From positions 1-20,475 of the forward strand of contig CAJPVJ010000784.1 of the NCBI GenBank assembly GCA_905397405.1: a stretch of 20,475 nucleotides of DNA. The letters are read 5' to 3'. How positions within the stretch are numbered: the stretch's first letter is position 1; every line of letters begins with the position of its first letter. The translations under genes were made by a program, and so were the position numbers. Below, in pieces: positions 10,263-20,475 of the stretch. This stretch comes from Oppiella nova (Eukaryota > Arthropoda > Arachnida > Sarcoptiformes > Oppiidae). Below the pieces are notes generated by a model. It worked only from the letters and a program-made list of their open reading frames with translations. It made no database searches and was not told the DNA's origin.

Positions 10263-10295
10263 CTCAAACCCCAAACCATACGTTTGTTTTGTTTC

Positions 10296-10301
10296 AATAA
10301 A
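10296..10301 (+). terminator. Poly(A) signal AATAAA for PPM1H
   Basis: A canonical AATAAA lies 34 bases after the PPM1H stop codon, implying a very short 3' UTR. Confidence 0.6.
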
Positions 10302-10810
10302 TTGAATCCAAATACTGTATATTAAATTTAATGTTTAAATCAGATTTTATAACAAAACTCTTACAAACAACAAAATACAAAGTGTAACCAAATTTTAAGT
10401 TTAATTTTTATGAATTTCATTTGTGATAATTATGATTACCGTAAGAAGTTATTTGTTTTACTGTAATGCAAAACAGCACAATATACCGGTATTTCGCAAT
10501 GAAATTAATATACCGTATAATCCGTCGTATACTGTAGTTTGATATGAAAACTGCAATCAATATATTTGTGAATCAATCAAATCAACTCTACTTTGTTTTA
10601 CCGGAAAACACTTCACTCAATATTTTGTATACAATTAATTTATATATGTGTTTGTAGACTATAATTTTAATCGTAACCTCTATTTTCAAACATTTGTTTG
10701 ATTACATTGTCACTAATAATCGCAAAATGTTTGCAATTCATAAAAACTATTTTAAAGTTTATTTGATTTTAGAATTTATGTTTTTATTACAGGTATATAA
10801 CAAAATTGAT

Positions 10811-10825
10811 TTTATTTTATTTATT
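10811..10825 (-). terminator. Clustered AATAAA signals for TRAPPC3
   Basis: Three overlapping minus-strand AATAAA hexamers begin about 113 bases past the TRAPPC3 stop. They are the nearest candidates on that strand. Confidence 0.45.
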
Positions 10826-10937
10826 CAATGATATCTTAAATATCGAACCAATTCTTAGCGAATTATTTTAATTTAAATTAAAAAACAAATTTTAATATAA
10901 AAATTAAAGATCTTTTTTCATATGAATGGAAATGGAG

Positions 10938-11696
<759 letters not shown>

Positions 11697-12280
11697 TGTT
11701 CCGCAATATTAGGACCAAAAAGTGATTACAAAATGTGATGAAAAGTCTTAAATAATGAATAAATGAAGACTTGGTTTGCAAAACACATTCAATCAATAAT
11801 CCAATTGAAAGCCCTTTAACTCCTCCTCCAATCAAATGCCAAACACTGACTATAGGTCTCTGAGGCCTATAATGTTTGCCACACTTTGTGTCATATGAAT
11901 TGTTTCAATCAATGCTTATAACAAATTTAAATCAATCAATTAATTGTGTAATACATTAAGAAAACTACATTTTAGTAGTAATAAAATAATTGTGAAAATA
12001 TATGACAAGTTATTATGAGTTTAGGGTAAGAGTCGGGAAAATAAGTTTCCCGTCAATTGAATGGCAAACGTCTCTATCGATTGAAGTCAAGGTCTCAAAG
12101 GTTTTGATTGTTTTGATGTTTTGAATGAATGACAGAAATCTGTAAACAAATACTCAAAACAAGTGATCCATTGAGTGATCGGATCACCACTTCTGAGAAG
12201 ACTCTTATTTATCAACGAATTGATTGTTTGCCACAAATTATGAGATAAAGACCGATCGCTACCACAAGTAATCCATAATC
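11697..12280. promoter_or_regulatory. Divergent promoter region between TRAPPC3 and Nwk
   Basis: 584 bases separate two start codons on opposite strands, so control elements are probably shared. Two inverted repeats stand out. At 11851-11871 a 21-bp near-palindrome (TATAGGTCTC, T, GAGGCCTATA) has one mismatched pair. At 12034-12052 perfect 7-bp arms CGGGAAA and TTTCCCG flank ATAAG, each arm resembling an E2F half site. No clear TATA box is placed relative to either gene. Confidence 0.5.
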
Positions 12281-15200
12281 ATGTCATCGTCGGTCACTTC
12301 TTCGCCGATTAGAGTGGGATCTGTTTACGGAAAGTCGGGATTAGTGGCGACCGCGAAGTCCACTCTCAATGAACAGACGGCTCGACTTCAGGGCAAACAT
12401 TCATTGGATGTGGAGCTCATCGACGACTTGAAGGCTTTCATCAAAACCAAGTGTAACATCGAAAAGGATTATTGCAATCAAATGATTAAATTAGTCAACA
12501 CTCAGTCCCACAAGAAGTATCCGACCCTCGAGGCCGAGAACGACTCGCAAGTCAAGTAAGACATCCAGTGTTTGTCTGCCACTGATGTGGACATCGATTA
12601 TCTCATCTCTGATTGTCTTAATCCATAGATCTCTGTACACCTCATGGAAGACATATCTGGAGGAGACGGATAAGTCAGCGAAGAACCGTTTGACACAATT
12701 TGAACAATTGGTACAAATATGCGATCTTCTGAAGCAAATTAAGACCAGAAAGTTGCAGATCTCCAAGAAGTCCATCGATCAGCACTTGAAGTATGTGTTT
12801 CACCACTTGACACATATTTTTATTGATTTATTGCATCCATTGATATGTTTATGAATGATGTGATTGTGTGGATGTGTTTGCAGGAAAATGCACGAAGAAG
12901 TGCTGACATCGGTGTCAGAGATCGACAAAACGCGTAAACTGTACTTCGATGACGAGCATATGGCACGACAGGCCAGGGATAAGGAGGAAAAGTAGGCTTT
13001 TATGAACTGTTGCAGTCTTCAGTGTCTCTAATGGTGACATTTGTGTGCAATGAATAGGATTAAGAAACAAAAGGGCGGTATCTTCTCGTCGTTAGCGAAG
13101 TTGCAGACAAAGAAAGACAAGACTTCCGCACAAAGAGAGGCATCCGATATACAGTCGACTCAAGTATTTGACTATTTTTGCCTTAAATTGAAGACTAAAA
13201 TCTTAAATAAAATTGTGTTTGAATTGACTGTTAGGCGCGAAACGACTATTTAATGGCATTAGCCGCAGGAAATGCTCATTTGGATCATTATTATACTCTG
13301 GATATACCACAACTCACGCATAGCATCGATGACGATGTTCTCGACAAATGCAGAGGTTTTGATCACTTATTTTGTGTTCAATGTCTTTCAATTTCCTTAA
13401 TAATTAGACAACTTTTTCAAATAACACTAACATTGCTAACTAACATACCTCTTGTCTTAACATTAAATTACATTAGGATTTATGCTATCATTACTTGAAA
13501 GCGAATTAAACGCCATTCAAGTGACGAACCAGTCTTTAGACAGTGCTTACCGTTTGGTTGAATCCACTTCTGCTGATTTCACAAACAAAGCATATCTGTC
13601 TGATCCACAGTCTGCGAGTTTGCGGTCATTACTCACTTTTATAACTCTGTTTTCCATTTATTTGTTTCATTTATTTACTAATTCTTTGAGTTCTTATAAT
13701 TGATATCAAAGTTTTAAAAGTAATTGTTTTCTGAAAACAGTGAACTTCTGTTATATGAGTTCGATCGCTGCGATAACGACACCATAGATGTGATATCCCT
13801 CGACCACAACGCAGACATTGCCCTCAGAAATGAGGTCCAGAAGTGGTTCACGTGGTTCTCGAAAGAGTGCCGTAATTTGAATAGACTTTCGGCACAACTT
13901 ATTAAATGTCAGGCGCTGTTAGCCGAAGGACATAAGGTTTGTAATGATATGACGACAAGAATGGGACCATATTTATTGGGATTATTTATTGAAAAGACTG
14001 TTGAGGTGTCGGGTCAGAGCTCTCCCGTTGATATCGAGAACCGAATCGACGATATTAAGCAACAGATCCGCAAATGCGAAATCAGTAAACTAAAAGCTAA
14101 GGCAAGGCTTGAGATCATCAAAAAAGGTCTGTCCATAGATCCTAAGCAATTATCAGACATTTGAACGTACGGTAAATGTTTGATTACAGGCGGTATTGAA
14201 ATGGAGGACTTTGAGAACTTTGAATCCCAAATAACTACTGAAATAAAACAGCAGTCGTTATCACTGGATGTGGACATTGGTATTGGAGTTCCACTGAGCC
14301 GTACCCCTAGTCTTCGGAGCACTAATATAAGCACTTATAGCGATGGCGGACGCATATCATCGCTCGACGGAAAGTCAGTTAAAATGGAGACCTTTTTTCT
14401 GATAATAAATTTGACGGTAATTGCAAATTATGTTACAGTCGTTCCGATGACCGGGAAACAGACACCGATCACTACCAGACACCGGAACCGGACCTGAATT
14501 CTGGCCGATCGGGTCGTCCGGAATCGTCGAGTTCTGAACAATTAGAATCACCGGAACATAAACACAGCACTTCCTCCTACGATACTCAACCCAAATACAG
14601 CACTTCATCGTTCGACGCGCAACAGTCCCAGGGTTGGGCCGATTACGACCCCACCCAACCCGCCTGGGAGGACGAGACGGCGGCTCCGGTCGATGAGACG
14701 GCAGCCACTGAAGGTTATGAAGCTGCCCCTGAAACCAGTTATACACCACTCGAAGGGTTTGTATTTAGATTTGTTTTAGTAATTACTGTTATTTAATGAG
14801 ATTTTATTCGCAATCAGGACTTTACTTGTGGGCAAAATATGCCAGACATTATATCCATACGAATCCCAAAATCAGGATGACTTGAGTTTTCTTGAGAACG
14901 AGAATCTGACAGTTTTGGAAGCCCTGGACCAGGATTGGGTGAAAGCACAGAACGATAGATGTATTCATCTGTTTGTACCGTTTGATTGACATTATTTACT
15001 AACTGTTTATTGTATGTCAGATATGATTGGTTACGTTCCGGCGGCTTATTTGATGCCCATTGGAGATGCTCCTCAGGACGCCATACCAACTGAAGAACCC
15101 AATACTGACAACGGGATTGTGAACGACATTCCAATCACAGCTGAGCTTCAATTGTCAAGCGAAGGCGCCCACAGGGCTCAGTCGGCCGACAGCTTTGTCA

Positions 15201-16279
15201 GAGCTATCTATGGATATACCGCCACTTCCGAGGAAGAGATGTCTTTCAGCGAAGGTTTGTCCAGCAATTGAACTGAAAGTTTGAATTAAAACATATTAAA
15301 ATGTTTTATTGAATAATTTTTAGGCGATATATTGAAACTGTTGAACAAATCAGACGACGGCTGGTGGACAGCAGAAAAGGACGGAGTGGTCGGACACTTC
15401 CCATCGATGCTCGTCGAAGAGCTCTCCGATGATCGAGATTCTGGAGCTTTTGCTGGTATTTGGATTGACTTTCTATCTGTTATTCATGTATTTATGGTTT
15501 GCTGTGCTTTAGAATCAATTAGCGGCGAATCGGAAGCCGAGTCGATTGAGTCGCCGACCACACCGGTAGCTCCGCCGCCATCATTCGCACCGCCAAAGCC
15601 TATTCATCTGACACCACATCAAGTGGTGATCATTCAGCCGACGCCTGAGATCGAGTCGAAGCCATCGCTTGGAGACGATGACGAAGGGGTTGACAACAAT
15701 CGAGACGTGACTGAAGAGATTCCAGAGGAGGAGACTATTCCAGAAGCAGTCGTAGAGATTGTAGTGAATCCGGAGTTTACATTAGATAAACCCATTCCAA
15801 AGCCCTCATCTGAAGGTGTGTATTATCTCTGATTACACTCTACCGTATATTAACGCATTTGATTAACCAATTAATTGAATTCTTATCATTGATTGCTATC
15901 AAACAGAGAATTCAGAAACGGTAACAGAATTTGTATTAATTTTGTTATTTGATAATTAATTATCATTTGCTATGAATTGCAGACCAACGAAGACAATGTC
16001 AAAGATGAGAATAATTCCGATGAAAGCTCGGACCAGAATTCGATCGTAACAGCGGTTGGGGTAACCATTAGTGTGGATATGGATGCCGAGGAGATTGAGG
16101 CGACTGCCAGAGAGATATCGGAAGCAATAACACTGGAAGCAATACAAACGGCCAATCAATACAATCAGGAAAACTATGTCCAAAACGGTAATAATGGTAA
16201 CTATAGTACCGGTAATAATAATGATGTGAATCATCAAAACTATTCTAATGAAGACTCCGATTACGAAGACATCAAATGA
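12281..16279 (+). CDS. nwk: Nervous wreck / FCHSD F-BAR and double-SH3 protein
   Basis: Fifteen exons are inferred: 12281-12555, 12629-12790, 12884-12991, 13058-13163, 13235-13355, 13477-13624, 13741-14126, 14190-14373, 14439-14756, 14818-14960, 15021-15254, 15324-15455, 15513-15815, 15907-15920, 15983-16279. They total 976 residues in one frame. The F-BAR half shows LQGKHSLDVELIDDLKAF, the family signature QARNDYLMALAAGNAH, and YEFDRCDND. SH3-1 (about residues 608-662) has TLYPYES, DQDWVKAQ and IGYVPAAYL. SH3-2 (about 705-760) has AIYGYTATSEEEMSF, DDGWWTAEKDG and GHFPSMLVEEL. An acidic Pro/Asn-rich tail follows. The family bends endosomal and synaptic membranes, and its SH3 domains bind WASP and dynamin. 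Weak points are the exon 6 donor (GTCATT at 13625, chosen for phase) and the 14-base exon 14. Confidence 0.93.
12885..13591 (+). repeat. Inverted-duplication arm inside Nwk
   Basis: This 707-base stretch, from the second base of exon 3 through most of exon 6, is repeated in reverse complement at 19769-20475. I count 11 differences and no indels: seven in about 258 intron bases and four in about 449 coding bases. Confidence 0.97.
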
Positions 16280-17430
16280 ACGGAGAAATCTAATCTCATT
16301 GATAACTGATATGTTTTATTTATTTTTTATTTATACCCTATTGTTATCTCTTATATTTTCAATGTTGACTACATATTGAATATATTATACAAAAATATAA
16401 TATCTATTTATTGAATCAAATTTTTTCATATAATGAACACATCAATGAGTTTGAGTTTATTTTATTTAAATTGAATTTATTTTTTAAGTTTATAAGTTAT
16501 TTAATTAGTTTTGTTTATTGTTTTGTATAATATTTATAATTGTTTTATAATGATTTATTCTTTGCCAATCACTTTTGATCTCAACGTTAGGTCTGATAAC
16601 TAGTGATAATTGAAACTCTAGTCAAACATAATGAGATACCAAACCTTCAATTTTAGACCTAAGCACTGATTAATTGAGTATAGACTCCGCCAAAGCCTTA
16701 ACTCTTAAGTTAGTGATTACGTCCTCATTAAGTGTTCAAACGAAATATAATTCAAAACTAATTTGTGAGCTGTTTATCAAAATATCATTAATTATAATAC
16801 GGTAACAACTTATCAGTTTATACGGCTATTAAATTTAGATCTCAGCTCAAAATCACAATATAGTATACTCTCTTAGTGATATATCATTTGAAACCTGAAT
16901 TACTGGTAAATTAATTTGTTAAATATTTATTTGAAAATATATCACTTTTTTTGTTTGAATTGAAAACTTATATATCCTATGAATAGCAAATAACCACAAA
17001 AGTATAATAATACTGTATAAATAATAATTAAATTAATATAAACTCAATGTTACAACCAAATGAATACTTTAAACATTGTTTTAATTAAGTTTAGAAATAA
17101 TTTATTTTTGAAATATATTTAAAGTAATTGAGTGCTAATAATTGTGTCGTATATTTAATTTAATTCAAATATTTACTCTATTATCATTATAAAAAAAGCA
17201 CTGAAATGTTTAAAATAATTTAATGCAATTAATAGTTGTTGTGTTTAATAATAATTTAATTTAAACACAGATTTGTTGGTATATTTTTTGAATTAGTTTT
17301 AATTGAATATTCAAACTTAAAAAATAAAAATGAATTCCAATGTAAGCTATAATTTAAGTTTAGGTTTCAATAACATTATGTTAACTGTAATTACAAATTA
17401 AGAAATAAAAACAAATATAAATAAAAACAA
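16280..17430. other. AT-rich convergent spacer
   Basis: About 1.15 kb, extremely AT-rich, between the stop codons of Nwk and the WASP-GBD gene. I see no open frame, RNA gene or clear repeat. A minus-strand AATAAA at 17101-17106 could serve the WASP-GBD gene. Plus-strand AATAAA motifs near 17403 and 17419 are far from Nwk. Confidence 0.4.
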
Positions 17431-17994
17431 TTAAAATATCAATTCGTTAGCACTGTTGTCATCACTCTTGTCATCACTGACGGGTGCCTTCATAAGACTG
17501 AGCCGTGGCATAGGTTTCGGTGCTGTGGTCACCTCCGATGGGGGCAGAGGTGGTGTTGGAGTTGGGGTTGTTATGACAGGAGGTGTTTGTTTAGAGCGAC
17601 GCCTTCTAGGAGGAGGTGTTGGAGTTTTTGGCGTATCTAACGATATAACCAGTGGTTCCAGTGGTTGTGGTGAACAATCATCTGAGGACACAGACACTGA
17701 TGTGGAAGGAGTCGATGGGGACGGGGTTTCAGCTGACTGTGAGGGCACTGCAACAGAATCTGTCATTTCTTGTGTCTGTCTGTCAGTGAATATTTCTTCA
17801 AATTCGGTGTCTTTCTCGATGTAATAGAAAATGGTATCTCCGGTGATATTATCCTTGGTCTCATTGAGGAATCGTTTTAAGTTTGGGTCAACGTTTTCGG
17901 TCTCATAACCGGTCAACGGATTCCATCCGATGTGCTGAACGTGTCTGAAGTCAAACGGCTGTCCGATATCTTCTTTGGTTAACTTTTTGGACAT
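17431..17994 (-). CDS. Single-exon protein with WASP-type GBD/CRIB and Pro-rich tail
   Basis: 187 residues in one uninterrupted frame from an ATG with context caaATG. Residues 5-70 match the WASP/N-WASP GTPase-binding domain: TKEDIGQPFDFRHVQHIGW holds the CRIB core (I-x-x-P-x(2)F-x-H-x(2)H-x-G), followed by NPLTGYETENVDPNLKRF and a shortened autoinhibitory helix region ending FYYIEK. Residues about 85-165 are Ser/Thr/Pro-rich with PxxP and basic patches (TPPPRRRRSKQTPP, PTPPLPPSE), plausible SH3 ligands. WASP's N-terminal WH1 and C-terminal WH2/central/acidic (VCA) parts are missing, so it could bind Cdc42 and perhaps the VCA of true WASP but could not activate Arp2/3 itself. I found no upstream acceptor before the ATG and no further exon on either side. 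It could be a decayed or partial WASP retrocopy, or a real small effector. The closing function statements are inference. Confidence 0.75.
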   Translation of the reverse strand: MSKKLTKEDIGQPFDFRHVQHIGWNPLTGYETENVDPNLKRFLNETKDNITGDTIFYYIEKDTEFEEIFTDRQTQEMTDSVAVPSQSAETPSPSTPSTSVSVSSDDCSPQPLEPLVISLDTPKTPTPPPRRRRSKQTPPVITTPTPTPPLPPSEVTTAPKPMPRLSLMKAPVSDDKSDDNSANELIF

Positions 17995-18988
17995 TTGTTT
18001 GAAAACGCAAACAATTTTTGAACAAAAAAAACAATTAGTAATGAAAATATGAAACGTTTCTCCGTATTAATGGCAATGTTTAACAAAATAGTCATTTCCG
18101 TGAGTGCTTTAATCATAGACTGGCAATGGGTTACTATGCCTACTATCATACCATAGCTATCAATGAATAATTTATTTGAAGACAAATATTCACACCATTA
18201 ATGATTAATAGATAACAATAATATTATATAATTCACAAACAAAGCAAAGTTCAAGTACTGGTTGTAATTAACTTTCATTTCATATGTGAATAGAATTAAT
18301 ATATTATTGATTATTTGTATAAAAGGCTTATTCTTGTTACCAATAAATCAATCACTAGTTGTTATAATTAATTGACATAATTATAGCAATAGTAGTTATG
18401 TTTAGATAATTTTTCCTAAATATAGATAAAAACATTAAAATTGATATAATTCATTATAATGTATTAAGGCTATACGAATTATAAAATAGGGGTATAAAAA
18501 TAAACATGTAATGTGTTTTTGAAACTTGTAATGTGATATTAAATGTGAAGTTATTATAAAACTTTAAATAATTTTTATAAAATCATTAAACATTAAAAAT
18601 TAATCATTTTGTATATTTAAAAATTATATAGAAACATAAAATAAGTTATAATAAATGTATGCAATAATAATTTATCGTATGATATACTGTTGATACCTGT
18701 ATAACATATTTCTAATAAGACTTATTTAATTCAATTGAATATTGCTTTCAATTTTGCAATATTTCTAACGTATTATACAATTTATGGGTTTATTATAATC
18801 AATAGACATATTGTGAAATTAACACAATTCATAGAAACAAGTTTTAAGACTGAATACAGAATATTCTGGACTAAAGAATCTCGAATCAAGTCATATGGAT
18901 ATGAATAGGGAGTCATCTGTTGAGCAGTTGAATGAGTGTTGAATGCAATGACTGATAGACTGATTGCATGGATGTGTGAACCAAAGAA
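17995..18988. other. AT-rich divergent spacer upstream of the WASP-GBD gene and CYP20A1
   Basis: About 1 kb with no convincing gene. TATA-like motifs occur on the plus strand at 18318-18325 (TATAAAAG) and 18493-18499 but lie roughly 490-670 bases before the CYP20A1 start, so their use is uncertain. A 68-codon minus-strand frame at 17979-18185 looks like chance. Confidence 0.4.
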
Positions 18989-19813
18989 ATGTTGGATTTT
19001 GTGATCTTTGCGGTCACTTTCCTCGTGGCCCTCATATCTGCTGTCATTTACTTATATCCCGGATCTCGAAGACACACCACAATCGATGGCTTAGACCCGA
19101 GTCATCCTCAGGAGGGCAATGCGGCCGACATTATACGGGCCCACAGTTTCCACCACTTCCTCACAGGACTGCACCACAAGTTTGGATCCATTGCCTCCTT
19201 CTGGCTCTTCGGACCCACACTCGCAGTCAGTATCCGCACCGAAGAACTCATCAAAACGTTGGACTATTTGACAGAAAAGCCGCGAGAAGTGAATGAAGTG
19301 TTTGAGCCGTTTTTGGGCCCAAAGAGTGTCTTATTTGCGACGAAACACGACTTCCGAAGACAACGCACTCTTTGGACACAAATGTTTGACAAGAACTCAA
19401 TGGATAGTCAGCGCCATGTGATCCATGATATGGTCGAAGAGTTGATCCTCAAGTGGTCGACACTTCCCGATCGACAGCACATTCCTCTCGGAAACTACAT
19501 GAAGGCCTTCACCATAAGATTGAGTCTTATAACAGGTTTTGGCGATTATTTCCGCAAATCAAACACCGATTTGATTGAATTCAGCAGAAGTTTTGAGAAC
19601 TGTTTCACTGAACTCGAGGCCCGAGTGTCCGGTCATTTGCCGGCCATTAAGAGCGTCAGAACCGATCGCTTTGAACAGTCGGTCGACAAATGCCGGCAAC
19701 TGTTGAAGAAAGCGGTCGAAGAGTTGCGAAACAATGGATCCGATGACAACTCGGGTCTTTTGATGCAAGCTTTGTTTGTGAAATCAGCAGAAGTGGATTC
19801 AACCAAACGGTAA
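18989..19813 (+). pseudogene. CYP20A1: CYP20A1 cytochrome P450, N-terminal half, truncated by rearrangement
   Basis: The frame opens MLDFVIFAVTFLVALI, nearly identical to human CYP20A1 (MLDFAIFAVTFLLAL), followed by YLYPGSR; residues 4-22 form the membrane anchor. FHHFLTGLHHKFGSIASFW, TLPDRQHIPLGNYM and IRLSLITGFGDYF keep the CYP20 order. CYP20A1 is a conserved orphan P450 of the ER with unclear substrate. Only 260 codons are native (to 19768); human has about 462. The I helix, ExxR and heme-cysteine region are all absent. From 19769 the DNA is antisense Nwk, which adds 14 unrelated residues and then TAA at 19811-19813. As written the gene cannot make a working P450. Apart from the break, the frame is intact and well conserved, so the truncation is recent or an assembly artefact. 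Confidence 0.9.
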
Positions 19814-20475
19814 GCACTGTCTAAAGACTGGTTCGTCACTTGAATGGCGTTTAATTCGCTTTCAAGTAATGATAGCATAAATCCTAATGTAATTTCATGT
19901 TAAGACAAGAGGTATGTTAGTTAGCAATGTTAGTGTTATTTGAAAATGTTGTCTAATTATTAAAGAAATTGAAAGACATTGAACACAAAATAAGTGATCA
20001 AAACCTCTGCATTTGTCGAGAACATCGTCATCGATGTTATGCGTGAGTTGTGGTATATCCAGAGTATAATAATGATCCAAATGAGCATTTCCTGCGACTA
20101 ATGCCATTAAATAGTCGTTTCGCGCCTAACAGTCAATTGAAAGACAATTTTATTTAAGATTTTAGTCTTCAATTTAAGGCAAAAATAGTCAAATACTTGA
20201 GTCGACTGTATATCGGATGCCTCTCTTTGTGCCGAAGTTTTGTCTTTCTTTGTCTGCAACTTCGCTAACGACGAGAAGATACCGCCCTTTTGTTTCTTAA
20301 TCCTATTCATTGGACACAAATGTCACCATTAGAGACACTGAAGACTGGAACAGTTCATAAAAGCCTACTTTTCCTCCTTATCCCTGGCCTGTCGTGCCAT
20401 ATGCTCGTCATCGAAGTACAGTTTACGCGTTTTGTCGATCTCTGACACCGATGTCAGCACTTCTTCGTGCATTTT
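19769..20475 (-). pseudogene. Inverted partial copy of Nwk exons 3-6
   Basis: Reverse complement of 12885-13591, about 98.4% identical over 707 bases with no indels. On the minus strand it keeps most of exon 3, exons 4 and 5, part of exon 6, and all three introns with their splice sites. Four of eleven differences are coding: two silent and two replacements (Ala227Val and Ser247Asn in Nwk numbering). It runs off the window end, so it could be part of a longer or complete second Nwk copy. Retained introns rule out a retrocopy. Confidence 0.93.

Larger units (their letters stand above)
10263..10937. other. Convergent 3' flanks of PPM1H and TRAPPC3
   Basis: An AT-rich spacer of about 675 bases with no coding frame. 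Apart from the two poly(A) signal candidates listed separately, I see nothing specific in it. Confidence 0.5.

Noticed and set aside
16280-17430. Hidden VCA exon of WASP in the AT-rich spacer
   Set aside because: I looked on the minus strand downstream of the GBD frame and found no open frame with WH2 or acidic-tail features.
17979-18185. 68-codon minus-strand frame as an upstream exon (WH1) of the WASP-GBD gene
   Set aside because: It overlaps the GBD start in another frame, has no WH1-like sequence and shows no suitable splice sites.
18964-19296. Plus-strand frame of 110 codons overlapping CYP20A1
   Set aside because: It is in a different frame from the clearly conserved CYP20A1 protein and has no recognisable content.
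19769-20475. Processed retrocopy of Nwk
   Set aside because: All three introns are kept with their splice sites, so it is a DNA-level copy.

Overview
The window is animal nuclear DNA. Its genes have many short GT-AG introns (mostly 57-130 bp), AT-rich spacers, and proteins that match metazoan families. Short introns, small intergenic gaps and the style of the protein sequences suggest an arthropod, most likely a mite or another chelicerate. That placement is inference. Nothing bacterial, viral or transposon-encoded was recognised.

Layout, left to right. (1) 1-1244 is a second, slightly diverged copy of 6524-7773: the first exon of a PLCXD gene, a shared divergent promoter and the first 68 coding bases of a PPM1H-type phosphatase. 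It stops inside a codon. (2) 1745-4822 (+) is the 3' part of an FRMD4-type FERM/CUPID scaffold gene whose FERM domain is mostly missing. (3) 5567-6680 (-) is a complete PLCXD2/3-like phospholipase gene. (4) 7706-10262 (+) is a complete nine-exon PPM1H-type PP2C phosphatase. (5) 10938-11696 (-) is a complete four-exon TRAPPC3 (Bet3) gene. (6) 12281-16279 (+) is a fifteen-exon Nervous wreck/FCHSD F-BAR plus double-SH3 gene. (7) 17431-17994 (-) is a single-exon gene for a protein with a WASP-type GTPase-binding domain and a proline-rich tail but no WH1 or VCA. (8) 18989-19768 (+) is the first 260 codons of CYP20A1. It is cut off by an inverted second copy of Nwk exons 3-6 (19769-20475) that runs to the window end.

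The seven genes alternate strand without exception, so every spacer is either a convergent 3' zone or a divergent 5' zone. Two divergent zones (PLCXD/PPM1H and TRAPPC3/Nwk) are short enough to be shared promoters. The first holds a perfect CRE palindrome. Several products belong to membrane and actin biology: an FRMD4 cytohesin/Arf adaptor, an Nwk membrane-bending WASP activator, a WASP-GBD protein and a TRAPP tethering subunit. No operon-like coordination is implied.

The most informative feature is structural. Both ends of the window are ~98% identical second copies of loci inside the window, each joined abruptly to a gene that it truncates (FRMD4, CYP20A1). Coding bases differ much less than non-coding bases in both pairs, and about 40% of the differences are G/C swaps. 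This could be true segmental duplication with inversion, or joins to the other haplotype made by assembly or amplification. The sequence alone cannot decide.
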